A program made the position numbers and the translations under genes. From Numida meleagris (taxonomy: Eukaryota; Chordata; Aves; Galliformes; Numididae): DNA of 64,000 nt. The DNA is taken from contig NC_034419.1 of the NCBI RefSeq assembly GCF_002078875.1, forward strand, positions 17,081,090 through 17,145,089. Direction: 5' to 3'. This document shows positions 49,601-63,490 of the stretch, piece after piece. The stretch's first letter is position 1; every line of letters begins with the position of its first letter. A model generated the notes under the pieces. That model ran no database searches. It was not told where the DNA came from and saw only the letters and a program-made list of their open reading frames with translations.

Positions 49601-52600
49601 CTGCCTGGACCTAGTCTTGCATGGCTCTGTTTCCTCCTGCTACTGCTCGCAAGGGCACTTTGCTAAAAGCACAATTGTAAGCCACTTTTTCCTCCATGTT
49701 TACTTAGAGTTCCACACCTATAAGTACAAGTCTCAGATGGAAGCAGGACCTTCTGAAGATACTCCAGAGTCTTCCTGGACCTCAGGAGACTTAATTTTTG
49801 AGACCTGAAGCTTCTCAGTCTTTTGAGAAGGAGGTTCCACCAATGCAAGCAAGGGAAATGCTGAAAGTGGATATTCAACTGATATTTTGAAATGCAAATG
49901 GAATAAACTGGTGCTGAGAAATTAGCTGGCTATAGGTGAGCAAGCTAACAGCTCAAGCTCTTAACAAGGAAGTAGATTTTAAGCAAATATAATTTTGTTA
50001 CAGAACTGAAGGGTGTTATTTTTTTCAATATGGATAGAATGCAATGACATTTAGTTGTAGACTTAAATTTTTCAATTAAAAATAATTATTTAAAAATGCT
50101 TTATCTTACAGCTAAATTTCACAGGCAGAAAGTTTGCAGTATCGAAACAACAGTGCTGTCCCAAAACTCAGACCTAGAGGAAAAAAGTTGAGGTGCCAAG
50201 TTCCGGTTAACTGAATTAATATACATTTGTGAGATGTTCATAGATTTATAGTGTCTTGGAAAGTTCTGCATGACATGGTGTCATTTGTGACTGTATGAAC
50301 GAAAAGTGCTTATCATTGTATTTCAGATTAGTATTACTGCAGCATCGGAAGTCTTACTCAAAACTGCAGCCCCCTTGTCATGGTACTGCACAAGTGTAAG
50401 GACTTGTACACATCAGAAATCTCCGCTGGATTATTTGTGACTGTCAGGTTTCTTGTATGGTTTGGCAGATGCTGAATTCACAAGAATCAGACATGATCCT
50501 TTCCCGAGAGAGAAGATGTTTAGGACTCAAAGTCTGTGGCAATCCTCTCCAGTGATTATTTTGAATCTAGTTTGGATGTTACTCTGAAAAAACCTCTTTG
50601 ATTCAGAAATCTAAATCTTTAAAATTCCACAGTTGCCTCATAATTTTCTATTAGAGACACTTCTGTAGAAAGAATGTAAACCTACTGGCAATAGACTTGT
50701 CTTTATTTAGTTGCCCGTCTCAGACTCCTGCATCTTCTTTCCCTTCTCTGGTTATCCAATATAATCTCTTGGTCTCAAGAAAACATTAATTTAGGGGAAA
50801 TTATGCAGGACTCAAGAGTTATGCAGTGGAAAGCCATCAGCAGCTGTCATATTTGACATCAGCAGAGATTTGAAGAGATACTGTGTAGATGCCAGGAGGA
50901 ATCACTCCTCGCTTAGAAAACTGTTGACCCAGACTCTGAGTTTATGTAAGGAATAGAATATCCCTTAAGGGAAAATATATATTATACTGAGTGGTTGAAT
51001 ATAACATAGGAAGCAAAAGTTTTAAACGATTGTAACATTAAACCAAGTTGATTAGGTGGCATAGGTGAAATAGCACACCAAGATTTAATCTTACTAAAAG
51101 CACTTGAGTAAAATGTTATGACAGAAATTTGGGATTGGGAGAGATTGTCATTCTTAACTTCTGAGCAGAGTTGCAACTTATCGTAATGAATGCTCTTATT
51201 CACTCTTTGAAGCTTTCACTTGTTCTCTGCTACACACATCTCATTCCACCCACTAATGAGTGGCAAGGTGTAGAGCGGGGCTTTTTCTTTTTCTAAATTT
51301 GTTTCTCATCTCTCAATGCCCATCTCAGACTCAGCTGATAGCGCCCTACCATGCACTGTCCTATCTGCAAGGAAAACTAAGTAAAATTTTACACCAGAGC
51401 TACAAATACTTGAAAAATTGCTTTCACTAATAATTTCAAGCAAAAAGAAAAATGCAGTTGCTCTTACTTCATGAAGGATGCTGCTCTTCTTTTCGAATTT
51501 AACAAACAGATCAGACAACATCAACATAGTTGAGGCCTTGTACTTTTTAAAAACTTTCCAAACCATGAACAACGTGTATAGAAACACACTTACAAGAAGA
51601 ATTACGTCCTCCTCTTTTTTTTAGTTCTTGGAATGAAACTGAGTCATCTTTAGTATTGTCATAAATCAGATATTGCAGATACTACTTCAAACTGAGGCAG
51701 ATAATGGGAGACTGTACTTACTTTCTCATAAGTCACATCAATACTGAAAAACCTGCCTAATTTTAGTTGTCAGTAATGTATTCAGCTACATAATCACAGA
51801 ATAGTTAAAGGTTTTACATAATATTTTACCTGAAAGATGTAATCTCTTGTTTTTTGAACAGCTTGCTTATTTATAGTTATAGTATTCCATTTTTCAAACA
51901 AAAAATTGTCATATATGTCTCAAGATTTTGAAATCAATTTTTTCTGTCTTTACAGAAATGTACAGCTCTATTTTTCCCCCAAAGATGTATGCTTTTCATT
52001 GGGGCATAGTAAGGACGAATCAATGAGACAAGCGTTCATAGTGAATCAGAAGGGGTTTCAAACTGCCTAAAGAAAAAGTAACTCAGAGTGAGTTGTGTAT
52101 TAAGGTTTCCATCCTACAAAATATCTCCTAAAACAAATATCGGAAAGAGGAAAATTATAGAAACAATTCTGAAAGCCTTGCTCATTTTTGGAGCCAAGTT
52201 TATCAAGTCCAGTTGGATTTTAAGGGAATCCATTCAAAAAATCTCAAATTGTTCTGATAATTATCAGTCACTTAAAGTCTTTAGGGGGAAGAAAGGCAAA
52301 AAAAGAAAGAGAATGTAAGGCTGATATGATGGATTTAAGATGTTCAGTAGGCCTTCTCTCCTTTATTGTTCTCTATCAGGAATGGTACTTATTAAGTTTA
52401 TTTTTGGCAAGTAAACGGGGCTTTTATTTACAAAAGCAGGCCAAATATCCAGTCTTGGAAACATTGCCATGGGAGAAATTCTACAGACCTTGCACTGTGT
52501 GCAGAGTTTATGCCTCACTGAAGACATCTCACATAAGTTAGTATTTGGGATTGTCATTTTTTGTTTTAACACATTTTTCTGTAACAGTGTGATGCTAAGT

Positions 52601-55600
52601 TACACTGCAACTCAGAGAATGCTATGAGCCACTGAAAATTTTAGGTTGAGAGTATAACCTCCTCCTCCCATCCAAATGCAGTTTCTAAAGTTGAATATTG
52701 CTGCAGGTGCTTGTCTGAAAAACGAACATCATATTTGTTCTTGTATTAAAAGAATTACAAGAACTTTCCTTTTTTTTTAAAGTTTTTGCTTACGTAGACA
52801 CTTCCATGTGTGATTGACGGAGTAAATAGAGAAATTATGAACCTCAATAAAAACCAATGTGCCAAAAATATGTAGAACTTTAGAGAAATATCTACTGGAA
52901 AAGGCTTTGGTCTTCATATTCTGGAAAGTAAAAAGACATCTGTCGCACCATTTCATTGCAGGAGTTTGGGAAATAGAGCAAAAGATTTAGCAATGTTTCA
53001 CAAGATCTTATTCCTACATTATTCCCACATTATTTCCACTCTAATCTCAGCTAAGCCTCACTGACAGTCATTTATAAATATAAGGAACCGAACCAAGAAA
53101 GTTTTATTTGTTTAGTCCATTTTGGGTTTAAGTTTCCTCTTGGACTACTACAGTTTCTATGAATCTTTTTTTGCACTTGTCTTCCTTTTCTTTGCACTCC
53201 AAATAATTTTTTTCTGTAATATACTCTGAATTTTTTTTTTTCAGTGAGCTGCAAGAGTAAGCACTATTATTCTTCATTATCATTGCATTTCAACATGGAC
53301 TGTGTTTCTGACAGCTAGTCAGTGGGCAGTTCTGGTGTACCATTGTACAGGGAGGCTCCACATATCTCATTTCACTTAAGGAGTCCAGATTTGACTGCAG
53401 TTGTTTTTGTCCTTGAAGGAAAAGACAGCACCATCTGCTCTGTCTACTGAAGTCCTAGTTTAATAACTCTGAGTTTTGTAAATAAGGATAAAAAGGACTA
53501 AATTAAGTAGCCACCTAAGGTTAAATTCAAGCCCACGCAGAGAAGAAGTGCAGGAAACATCTATTGGCTTAAAATTATTTAAAGTTTAAAAAATACAATG
53601 ATAGTAATGCACAAAATTATACTGCTCCTAAATATAAGCTAATTTCAACATTTTCAGAAGCCTGAGTTCCCGATCTATTACATATCATTGGGAAGAATCA
53701 TTTAGTGCAGCGCCCTGAAGAGCAGTGGTACCTGAAATAGGGATGAGATGTGTGATCAGTAGCTTGACCACCACCCAAGAGAAATGGAAGCTGCCTGCAG
53801 GCTGAGTGGCGACCCATGAGGGCCGTGTCTGTAAGCTAAACTGTGCCCAGCCTCGTGGCAAGGGTATCCATCTGGAAAAACGGTTTAAAAAATAAAAGTG
53901 GTAAAAATTGCAGGCAGGCATGCCCATGCTCTCTGCAGGAGTGGAGACTTTAATTTAGGGAAGGAGATTGACATTAAAATAGCATTTTAACCAGACTTCG
54001 GTGTGATCGTGTTGTGTTAAATGATCAAAATCCTTAAAATATCGACAGTTTTTAAAAATTATAGGTCTGTACATTTTCATTTTTCATATCTGTGGGTTAT
54101 ACTCACATGATTTTTGCCTTTTGTGTACATAATGTTGAGGTTTTTAAGGACTTGTGCTTTATACAGGAAGTAATTATCAGTCTCCTTTTGTTCCAAGTTA
54201 ACAACAGTCCTATATGCTTTTATTTTAAAAAGTATATATTTAAAATCTTTCCTACTTATTATCCGAGTTTTGCACAAAATATCTTTTCTCTGCACTTGTT
54301 TGGCGTTACATGCAAAACTATCTAATGAAGAGCATGAAGTCAGTAGTCCCGCTCTGTGAGAATATTAGGTTTTAAACAATTGTCTTTATCACCACTTTGC
54401 AGTCAGCGTTCAAATAAATGAATGGATATTTGATCCAATGTTAAATTAAAAAATATTTATAAGAGTCTTTACAGTGAATTCCCTTTCCTTTCACAAGTGC
54501 CATGAAAAATAATTCAGATTTCAAGTGAGCCCACGCTATCAGGAAAAATAGTAGGAAAAATATTATGCAAATACATGCATAAATATGAGTATTCTTTAGT
54601 GCTTACAGTTCTGGTGCTCATGATTTTAGTCACTAAGGAAAGAAACACAGCCCATTTGTAATTTTGGCTATCTTTGTTGTTTTCAGTATTACTATGATGA
54701 AGTGATTCAGCAATAAAACCTACCTAAATAAAACCTACCTAGCTAGCCTCTTATCTGAATTACAAATAGTTATCCTTGTTTTACAGGATTCCTTTTGTCA
54801 TTAAGCTAAATGCTGTTGTCAATGCAGGCTTTCCAGTGAGGTCACCACTTCTGCTGAGGGAGGTAGAGGTGTTTGCTCAGGGAGTTGGGTGCAAGGCAAG
54901 GCTGGCATACCCTGCATGCTGTTGCAGCACACAAGCTCTTTTGCAAAATCCTAAATCTTCCTATTGCTGTACCCAGAGGACACTTGCTGGGCTGCCAGAA
55001 AGGGAGGTCTGGACAGGCTGAGAAACTGCAGTGTTATTCCACTTGTGTTAAGGAACCAGTAGGGTCTGCAGCTGGCTTTCAGGTCAATCTGCTAATGTCA
55101 GCATCAGCAAGTTTCTGTTGGCTTGCTTCCTGCCACAGAAAGGGATTCTGAATACTCAGCAACCTCAGCATCTTCATCCTTCTGCAGCTGGTTACTCGAA
55201 TCGCTTATGAACTGTCTGAGGCAGGAGCTGTATCTGAATTCTTTTAGAAGTCCAGTGCTCAGGAGCTGGAAATGCGCTCCTATTTAAAATAGAAGTTCTT
55301 CCAAAGAACCAGATGGTGAATGGAAGGCTTTACTTCTGTGCTCCTAATGCTGCGGGCACTGGGTTTCATTTCTTCACGCCTAAAACAAACGCTACTAACA
55401 AAGTCCAATGGACTTTGATGTTAAAAGCTCTAGATTACAAACTTTTCCTCATTTCCCTCTTCCTTGTCACAGCTTGAAGTGTTTTCTCAGCCATCAGAAG
55501 CAGGTGATCCCACTGGGCACAGATTTGCACTGAAGTGTTAATGTGCTGACTGTGACTCTGAATGAGACTTCCCTGAGATGTTATTAACCATCCCTATGTC

Positions 55601-56549
55601 ATTTACCTCATCCCTCTGAAAGCTCAATGCGCAGCGTCTGACACACGCTGCAATTCTGCGGTGAAAGCCGTTATTACCAAAATCATATTCATCTTTTAGA
55701 ATATACGTTTGGAATTATGGTTAGAATAAAGAGGTATCTTACAAATCTTTTCTGTGTATATATTCTTGCATTAAGTGATGATCCTTAATATTGCAGGTCA
55801 CATGCCATGTTTTTTCCTACTTTCTAGAGTTACCTTGGTCAAGAAGTGTCTGTAAAGAGCCTAAACTCTCTCTACATTTTAGTGTGTATAAAACCCACAG
55901 ATATTCATGTTGTTTTACACTCGTGCATATGTATTGATACATTTTCCTTATCTATTCTTTGAGTTAGACTCAAACACGTGTTGCTACAAGCAGAAACATA
56001 TAACTTTGACTTGTTCTATCATCTTGGATTAACTTTCCTCATTTTCTCGTGGCGCAAGCCTACATGATTCTTAACCCTTTTGTGACGCACAGACTGGCAG
56101 CACCTCCAGATGTCTTCAGAAGGTACTGAACCAGTGATACATTTAAAACAAAACACTGACAGTTTCTAAGCTACCTCAGTTTCTCTCAACTGCTCCATCT
56201 CCAAAATTCATCACCTGGAAAAACTGCCATGGAGGTGAAGCAGAGGGAAAATTTAACAGAAAATTTAAACACTGATTTCCCTTGAAGGCCCAGCTCATGT
56301 TGTGGTAGCAATCTTAAGTTAGTCATTGCTCAGCAGTGTGTGGCAGTGGCTTTAAACAGTGACAAGAAACACTTGCAACACTTTGCATATGACATTCTTC
56401 ATACTTTCTGCATACCTGGATGGCTACTGGGCTTCTTGCAATAGCTCAGGGGCAGTCTGTATCAGAAGTGAAGATAAGTGTTATGAAAGCTTTAGTTTAC
56501 GTTAATACCTTCATCTTACTTGTATGTGAAAATGATTTATTTGCACGTC

Positions 56550-56564
56550 AAAAAAAAAAAAAAA
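56550..56564. repeat. A-rich homopolymer run
   Basis: This is a run of 15 A followed by G and six more A. No element with a matching body is recognised to its left. Confidence 0.9.
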
Positions 56565-59500
56565 GAAAAAAGCTCTTGCCTTTAGTGAACACACTCATCT
56601 GTGCTTGCAAACATAATGCTATTTGCCTCATAAGCTCACAATGGAAAGAGAACCTGTTACAAATGCAGTTGATGATCCAACTGGAAATTAAACCTTTTAA
56701 AAATGGATGAACCAACGGACTAAGGGTAATGGAAGAAAATGCACAAAATGTGAAGAGTGAGTTATTAACTTGATTTAAATATGATTTTCGATAATGTTGG
56801 TATGATTTCCCTTTTCAAAAATGCAGCAAGATGAGAACTTTCAGAATAAGAGCTGAAAACATTAAATACATTTTATGTACATCTTATTATTAAAAAAGAA
56901 CTATGTCATTCTGGACAGGAGAAAATATCAGAAAACATACACATCTGTAAATCTATTTAATTTAAAGTCACCCTTTTCTATAACTTTTGATGACAAAAAA
57001 TGATAAAAATGTTTGCTCTTGGTTTTTTTATTTATATTTTTTTGGTTTTTAATTTTTTTACTCTCTTAATTGTGTGGAAGAATATAAAAGACAGAATTCT
57101 ATATTCTGAAGAATTCTTCTGAATTCTGAAGAAATCAGAGCTGGCCAAAAGTACAAATTGCTCCATTATTCCCACTGACAGCCTTCACCACTGGCACTGG
57201 ATTTATAAAACCTGGCTATCTTCTCAATTTCTGGATGGTGTTGCTCTTATTACAAATGTTATCACGTTGTTGAAAGAAAGAAAAGAACATCGGTATTCAT
57301 AGACAACATAACAGGTCCTTGACATTAACTCACTCACCTCTCCAGAGTGACACTCTACTTTGTAGGTGTTTGAAAGCTTTCATGGAGATAAATCCAAAAT
57401 TGTTTAATGGAAATACGTTCATTTGTGGTGTTATTAAATATCAGTGAATTCTATTACAGTTCTTTTATTGATTCCTTAGCAAACTGAAGCCTTGATGACA
57501 AATGAGTAAAGATTTTGTCAGAAAGCATTAAAGATAACTTCTTGTTTTCCTTACCTTCCCATTACTAAATGATTCAAAAAGAGATTAAGAAGAAAAATAA
57601 AAGAAAATTCAGCTACCTAATCCCAGTCAATTTAAAGATTATTGCTGGGACATTATCTTCATGGTACTGAATTAATCCCAACCACAACAAGTTCACACCA
57701 ATATTGCTTATATTAGCATAAATTCATGAAACTTTCAAAGGCAATTTTTAAAAGATTTTTTTTAAGTAGCTTTTTGGGTCTTTCTTTCCTTCCCATAATC
57801 CTACAGGTTAGAAATACATGTTTTTACTTGAAAAGGCAGAGGAGATTTGGTTATAAACCATAGTTGCAGGGAATGACACTTTAATGAAACTCAAAATGTG
57901 ATGTGCAAATGTATTCAAATAATATCAGGGGCATTGCCAACTGTCCATCTTAACATCAATGTACAGTGGATGAGGAAACCCTCCTCCCCCCACATTTTGC
58001 CCAGGAGCTTTCAGTCCATTACTGATGTACATCTATGTTTTGTGTTTACCACCTCTAGAGGAAGTCTTTTTACCCATCTCTTTGCTACTGATGCTGTGTT
58101 CGAATGTACTGAGGAAAAGCAGTAACACAGGGGTCATCTAAGTAAACTGGGAATCTGTTAGTTGCATGGAAGTTTAATACGAAGGTCACGTACTGCTCGG
58201 GAGCTTTTGCTTCATGGTGCTGTATGTGGAGCCATACACGCGACCGGGTCTGTTTGGAGTTGATGGCATTGCCAATAGGATTACACTGTAAATGAGATAC
58301 AGTGATGCATTTTCAAAGCAATAAACAGAAGGATGCAGGCAAATCCTATTAACAAATAACAGGATTTGTGCTTACATTGTACCTCCTACTCACCACCTTG
58401 AAAATTTACCCCATGCAGTCTGAATCGTTGTTCTGCATAAAATCAAATAAATTACAGTCCATTTAAAAATAAGCTAAAAACCCCCATCGGATTCTACTGA
58501 AGTGTGAATAATGATTCAACAGTCGTCAGCTGTGGTTGCCATAAGAAACAAGATTTCATAGATCTATAAAGTGTAGAAGAGACAGAAATGCCACAAGCAA
58601 CATTAATTTCATAAAATGACAACCAAAATGGGATCTTGTTTTCTGTGCTGTATCTCTTTTTTTTTTCCCACCTCCTATGGTTTGTGAGCAGATCAAGAAA
58701 AGCAGCTGTCTAAATTGCAATTGTACAACCAAACACAGTTTTAAGAAGCCTAAAGGCTCAATCTAATTGACTGCATTATGGATATCCACCCTTTGTTAGT
58801 AGTCATAAGTGATTTGTTTCTTTTGGAGAAAGCCAAGAAGAAATACAAATAAAGCAATTGCATCTTTGTCATAAGTCACTTCATATCACACTGTACTGTT
58901 ACACGGTTAAAAGTACCAGGCTTAAAAATGTCTGCTCTGAATATTTGCAAGGTTTAATATTTAAAAATCCTAGCGCTTCATTTTATGGGAGCTGTGTGTA
59001 AATTGCCAAGAACACAGAATATGGCTATTTTATTAATAAGAAGAAACAAAAAGAGCAGTTAGAAGCTAGCTCTGATCGCATGAACTGATTTGCTGAATTT
59101 AAAGCAAAAATCTCAGTTTTCTACATATTAATTCTTGTTTGTATGGTCGCTATAAATTGCAACAGAGCAAGCAGGCCACTGTGATCCGTGCATGAAGACA
59201 AAGTATTGTATGACACATTGTCAACAATAAGAAATGGCTGACAAACATTGGGAGTTATAAATTTTGAAACAGGATACAAATTGTCAGAAACTAAGCAAAA
59301 ATAAGGCCGTTTCTCTGAAGTCTTTGACAGCTCTAGCTTTCAGGAAAGCATTGTGTTTAGATCTGCATAATGGTTGGAGAAGTGTAGAGTGCCACTAGTG
59401 AAAGAGCGTGATGAACTATTTGGAAGATTTCTTTAGAAGGGTTTGGATAGGGAGAAAGATTGTTCTGGAATAAAGGATAACCCACTGAGCTCTCTTCTCT

Positions 59501-59895
59501 CCATTTAATAAACACCTTTGTAGAAGAAGTATGCTTTTGAAGTTACATTTTTTGCATATGAATACAAATGTCTTTCTTTACATTTTCTATCTTTCTAATA
59601 ACATTGGATCCACGTTTGATGTAGGCTTCTGAGAAAGCTTAGAAAGAAATATAGCTATTCAGATTTTCCTTTCACTTTTATAGTTAAAAAAAGGTTATGA
59701 GCAAATAGGATTCATCTTCTCTAGATGTACATTGATAGCACTGTAATAAATTTAAGACATTGAATCTCTCAAAACCTTGTTATTAGGGCTGCAGGTAAAT
59801 GACTTCGTTCATCAAATCCAGTAACAAACCAAGAGTGTGTAAGTTAGGAAAAATTTTATTTCATTTGTTTTATTTGATTTCCATTGCTTACATAC

Positions 59896-59911
59896 TTTTT
59901 TTTTTTTTTTT
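59896..59911. repeat. T homopolymer run
   Basis: This is a run of about 16 T followed by GAACAG. No recognised retroposon lies beside it. Confidence 0.9.
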
Positions 59912-61424
59912 GAACAGTGAGGTATTCATACAAACTGCCGGGTCTGGGTATGGAATTTAGACTTAAAGTAACTGTGGTTACCTGTGTAAAATGGCGTGTT
60001 TAGAAGACAAGCATGGTATTGCATGCATGCCCATCTTGTAGTATATCTGGACTTTAATATTGCCTGAATAGTGTTTAAGTCTGAAAAACATTGTGTTGAT
60101 TTTAGCTGTATTTATGTAAATCTCAGCATCACTGTTTCTGATCCAGATCCTGTAAAGGTCACATCTTGGGAAATCCATGCCATACTTCCAAATAAGTGAC
60201 ACTTGTCTTGGCTAGTAAAACATGAACAAAAGTCTTCTCTGTTTTGATGACAACTCCTAATTCTTCAGCACCTTTCCTCTCGAATCTTGTCTGAAATTGG
60301 AGTTAAAAATAATTAAGATTTAGAAGATGGGCCCTAATCTGACTATAACTTCCATTAAATGTGCTTGGTAGAGCAGGATAAGTGAACATTTTGATTTTTA
60401 ATGGTATGCTTTTACAGACTCCTGATGCATACACCTGTCCTCTTTGACTAGATAAATTACATAGCAAAGTCCACCAGAGGACTAATTTTTATATAAATGT
60501 GAACTTGCAAAATTTAGGTAGGTTGACAGTATTGAAAGACCTCTACGCTTTCCGTTGATAATAACTCTCTTGACTACATTTTGTTCTTGAATGTCCAGTT
60601 GGAATAATGAGTAACCTTGCTGTAGTTTTCTCTGACCGCTCAATGGCAATTCACAAAGTGATCCTCCTCAGTAACTTGGAAAAACAAATTTATGTGTATT
60701 CATTAGATGTTTGCCAAAAAATGTAAACACTATTCATGAAGCTTAGCTTTTGTCTATGATTAGTTTAGATGAACAAGCTTTCATTATGTTATAAGAAATA
60801 AATCCTTTTAAAGACTTAAACCAGTGCTCTTCAGATCCAAAAATATTAATTCTCCTACTTAAGGGAATAGAGATTTCATTAAGCTAGTATGAGTGCCATA
60901 GATAAAATATTCAGATTTCCTTTTGCATAATTGCATGTCCAGGTGAAAAGCTTGTATATATATTTCATTTATATAAAATGTGTATGAATCTATATATCGC
61001 ATTTTTACGGAAAAAAAAACACATCTGAGAGCTGCAGCAGTGTCTTGCACAGAATGAATTCTGCTCTGCACTTTGGAAGTGCTCTAAATCATTGGAGCTA
61101 TGTAGTCAGAGTTTATGATTTTCATCAAAGAATATGAGGGACATATTTCACTGTGGTCTATCCATTATTCTGCACATACTTGAAAAGAGAAACTCAAACA
61201 AAGCTCTCATTAGGAAACATTGACACAAGACTAGCAGTGAATTCATTTATTTGTCTGTGATGATACAGCAACAAAGTCAGTAAGGACCATATATTACACT
61301 GCCACAGGGGTTGGAGAGGTTGAGGAGGAGATGTGCACGTAGACATGCATTTTTTGTACAGCTCTTCCAAGATTCGTATTTGCTCTTATTTCTGGTAGCT
61401 TGAAAGCAAGTGAAAATTTATAAC

Positions 61425-61760
61425 TGAGGTGTCAGGGAGCAGGGAGGTCTGCGTGCTCCCTCAGCAGCAGGAATCCACTGCCAGGCATGGCACCGTGTGG
61501 GGCAGCACTTGGGGTGCCAGTGGGGACAACTAAAGGTCCTGACCCTGAGACAGGCCTACAGTGATTAGATCAGGCCCAGTGATGATGACGAGTGTCAGAC
61601 AGTTCAGCGATCACCCAGCAAGTCAAGTGCAAGGTGAAGCTGGGGTGTCAGTCCCTAGGCTGGAGACTGGATTACCAGACACAGACAGGTGGCAGGAGAA
61701 GTAGCATCTGAGCTGTACATCACCAAAGCTGGACTTCAGTGATGGTCGAGTGGTTGGGTT
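61425..61760. other. GC-richer unassigned block, possible repeat
   Basis: This roughly 330-bp block is sharply richer in G and C than both flanks, with purine-rich phrases such as GTGTCAGGGAGCAGGGAGG and TGGAGACTGGATTACCAGAC and several CCAGGC/CAGGCC words. It has no open frame of note. Its abrupt edges suggest an inserted element or the eroded end of one, and the wording feels repeat-like to me, but I cannot assign a family. Confidence 0.35.
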
Positions 61761-63400
61761 TTTACTGTATTTTTTGTTCTGTGATTTTCAGGAAACTAGT
61801 GAATGCTGTAAAAAAAAAATCATGATGCACACTCTGTGTGGGAATCATAATTGTTTGTCTTGCTGAATATTTTCCTTTTTTCTAATTCTGCAGAAATCAT
61901 CTAAAATGTAAAGAGACTGAATTTAGATTTAGAGAAATCGATCTTGTCACTCTATTCAGTGACTGTCAGTGCTGTTGCTATAGCTGGGACCTGTTTGCTC
62001 TTGAAAATTGCTGTTGTCCTATCACAGCCACCAAAGTGACAGGTTTCCCCCCTCGTTGGTCTGTAGAAATCACACAGCCAGCTTCTGAGCCAAAATTTGT
62101 TGTTATTCAAAACGTGTCCTTATATCCTTAAAAATTAAGAAGTCTCTTAAGTAATATTACAGTTAATGCTGAAAGTCATGTAATTCCATATGCTTCTTCA
62201 GTTATATAATAGCTGATAGAGAGGTTTATTGAAGAAAAGTGCATGGAATATTTATGATTTCCTTAAAATTGATCCAAGGTGCTCTGCGGTGCTTCAGGAG
62301 AGATTAGTTTGCAAGAATGTATTCCAGTGCTACTTCATGGCTCTGCCACATTTCTTAGCTCTCATTGGAGCCAGTGGATTTAATAACCTTAGCAACAAAG
62401 CAGTGTGTGCTGGATACTGTGGTTCTGTGTGGGTGAACAGTGAAGAAGGTGTATAAGGTACCTGACCAAAATTATCTTTCAAATGCCCTGTAAGCACTTC
62501 TCTTCCAAGGATCTGTCTGTTTCTCAGATTAATCAGTATTCTCTCTGGTATCCTTGTTGAGGGAGAGGAAGAGTGAAATAAAAAATAAAGCGGAATAGAA
62601 TTACCTTTTCTAAATAAACTGGAAACTTGAAAATATGCCCATTTTGTGGCAGAAGCATATGTGTCTCAGAAAACCTGCTCTGTTGGGACCTGTGGAAACC
62701 CACAACTGAGGTCCCCTTCACAAGTCACCACTGACTGAGCCAATCTGCTTTATGTTAATGTGAAATAAATTAATTCTTCCCTTTATTGAAATGATGAGAG
62801 GATTAGGGAAGAAATTAGTGCAGAAAAGTACAAATGAAGAGGCCAAATATGTCATTTTGTTTTTCTATCTCCAAATGACAGATTTACTGTAATTCAGCTT
62901 TGATTGCTACCGTGATTCCAATTCTTCTATGGAAATGAGTCTGAAAGCTTTTCCATCAAAGTACATGTTGAAAGTAGTTAAAAGCTGTAGTGTGCACATA
63001 TAAAGATCTTGAAAGGATTTTGTTTGGATCAGTTGCAGCTGTTTTTGTTTTAGATGTCTTATATGAAATCTGTTTTTCAAGCATTTTTACTCCCAGCCAA
63101 GCCGTGACTTTGCATGTGGGTGAAATTATTAGTTCTGCATCAGAGGTTATGAGTAGCGGGGTCTCTCCATAGCTGCAATGTACTACTACTCGACATGTTG
63201 AAAATGAACCAAAAACAGTAGCTGGCTTTAATTGTGTTTGCACGGAAGTGTACCACTCTTTTTAATTAGGAGGTCAGTAGAAGCTGAACATCTCTCATAT
63301 TGCCTGAATGAAAGCACATTTCAGGAATCTAGAAAATCTACCTTTGTCTGACACAAACACCAAGTGATTGTGGAGCCGTAACCACATGTAAGATTTTTCA
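61761..63400. other. Unassigned non-coding sequence
   Basis: No gene or repeat is recognised. The longest frames are 95 codons on the minus strand (62,956-63,243) and 75 codons on the plus strand, neither with any recognisable motif. Confidence 0.6.
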
Positions 63401-63490
63401 GATCATAGAAAGGCTTGGGTTGGAAGGGAGTTCAAATACCATTTAGTTCCAAACCCCACTTCTGTGGGCAGGCATGCCCTCCAAACTTAT
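63401..63490 (-). mobile_element. CR1 LINE 3'-end fragment, antisense
   Basis: The plus strand reads GATCATAGAAAGGCTTGGG, then TTGGAAGGGAGTTCAAATAC, then CATTTAGTTCCAAACCCCAC, then TGTGGGCAGGCATGCCCTCC. This corresponds to the reverse complement of a CR1 subfamily in which the tail is followed by the GGGACC...CATCTAGTTCCAACCCCC and GGGCAGGGACACC segments. It differs from the copy at 41.0 kb and so belongs to another subfamily. The 3' end is at the left, on the minus strand, and the copy is truncated. Confidence 0.85.

Larger units (their letters stand above)
46640..61424. other. Unassigned, mainly unique non-coding sequence
   Basis: No gene is recognised across nearly 15 kb. Open frames are all under 100 codons. 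A moderately GC-richer patch lies at about 54,830-55,160. Small local duplications occur, for example two copies of AATAAAACCTACCT at 54,712-54,740 and repeated GAATTCT-type units near 57,095-57,130. Homopolymer runs are listed separately. Stretches such as 58,100-59,300 have few repeats and many TAAT-type motifs, which would fit conserved non-coding DNA, but I cannot test that here. Confidence 0.55.

Noticed and set aside
51787..51815. Possible CR1 tail, AATCACAGAATAGTTAAAGG
   Set aside because: Only about 20 bases resemble the CR1 end and the rest does not continue the pattern, so it is too short to call.
53685..53927. 80-codon minus-strand frame in a GC-richer patch with TCATCCCTATTTCAG
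   Set aside because: An acceptor-like site exists, but the open frame lies mostly upstream of it. Neither side gives a peptide I recognise.
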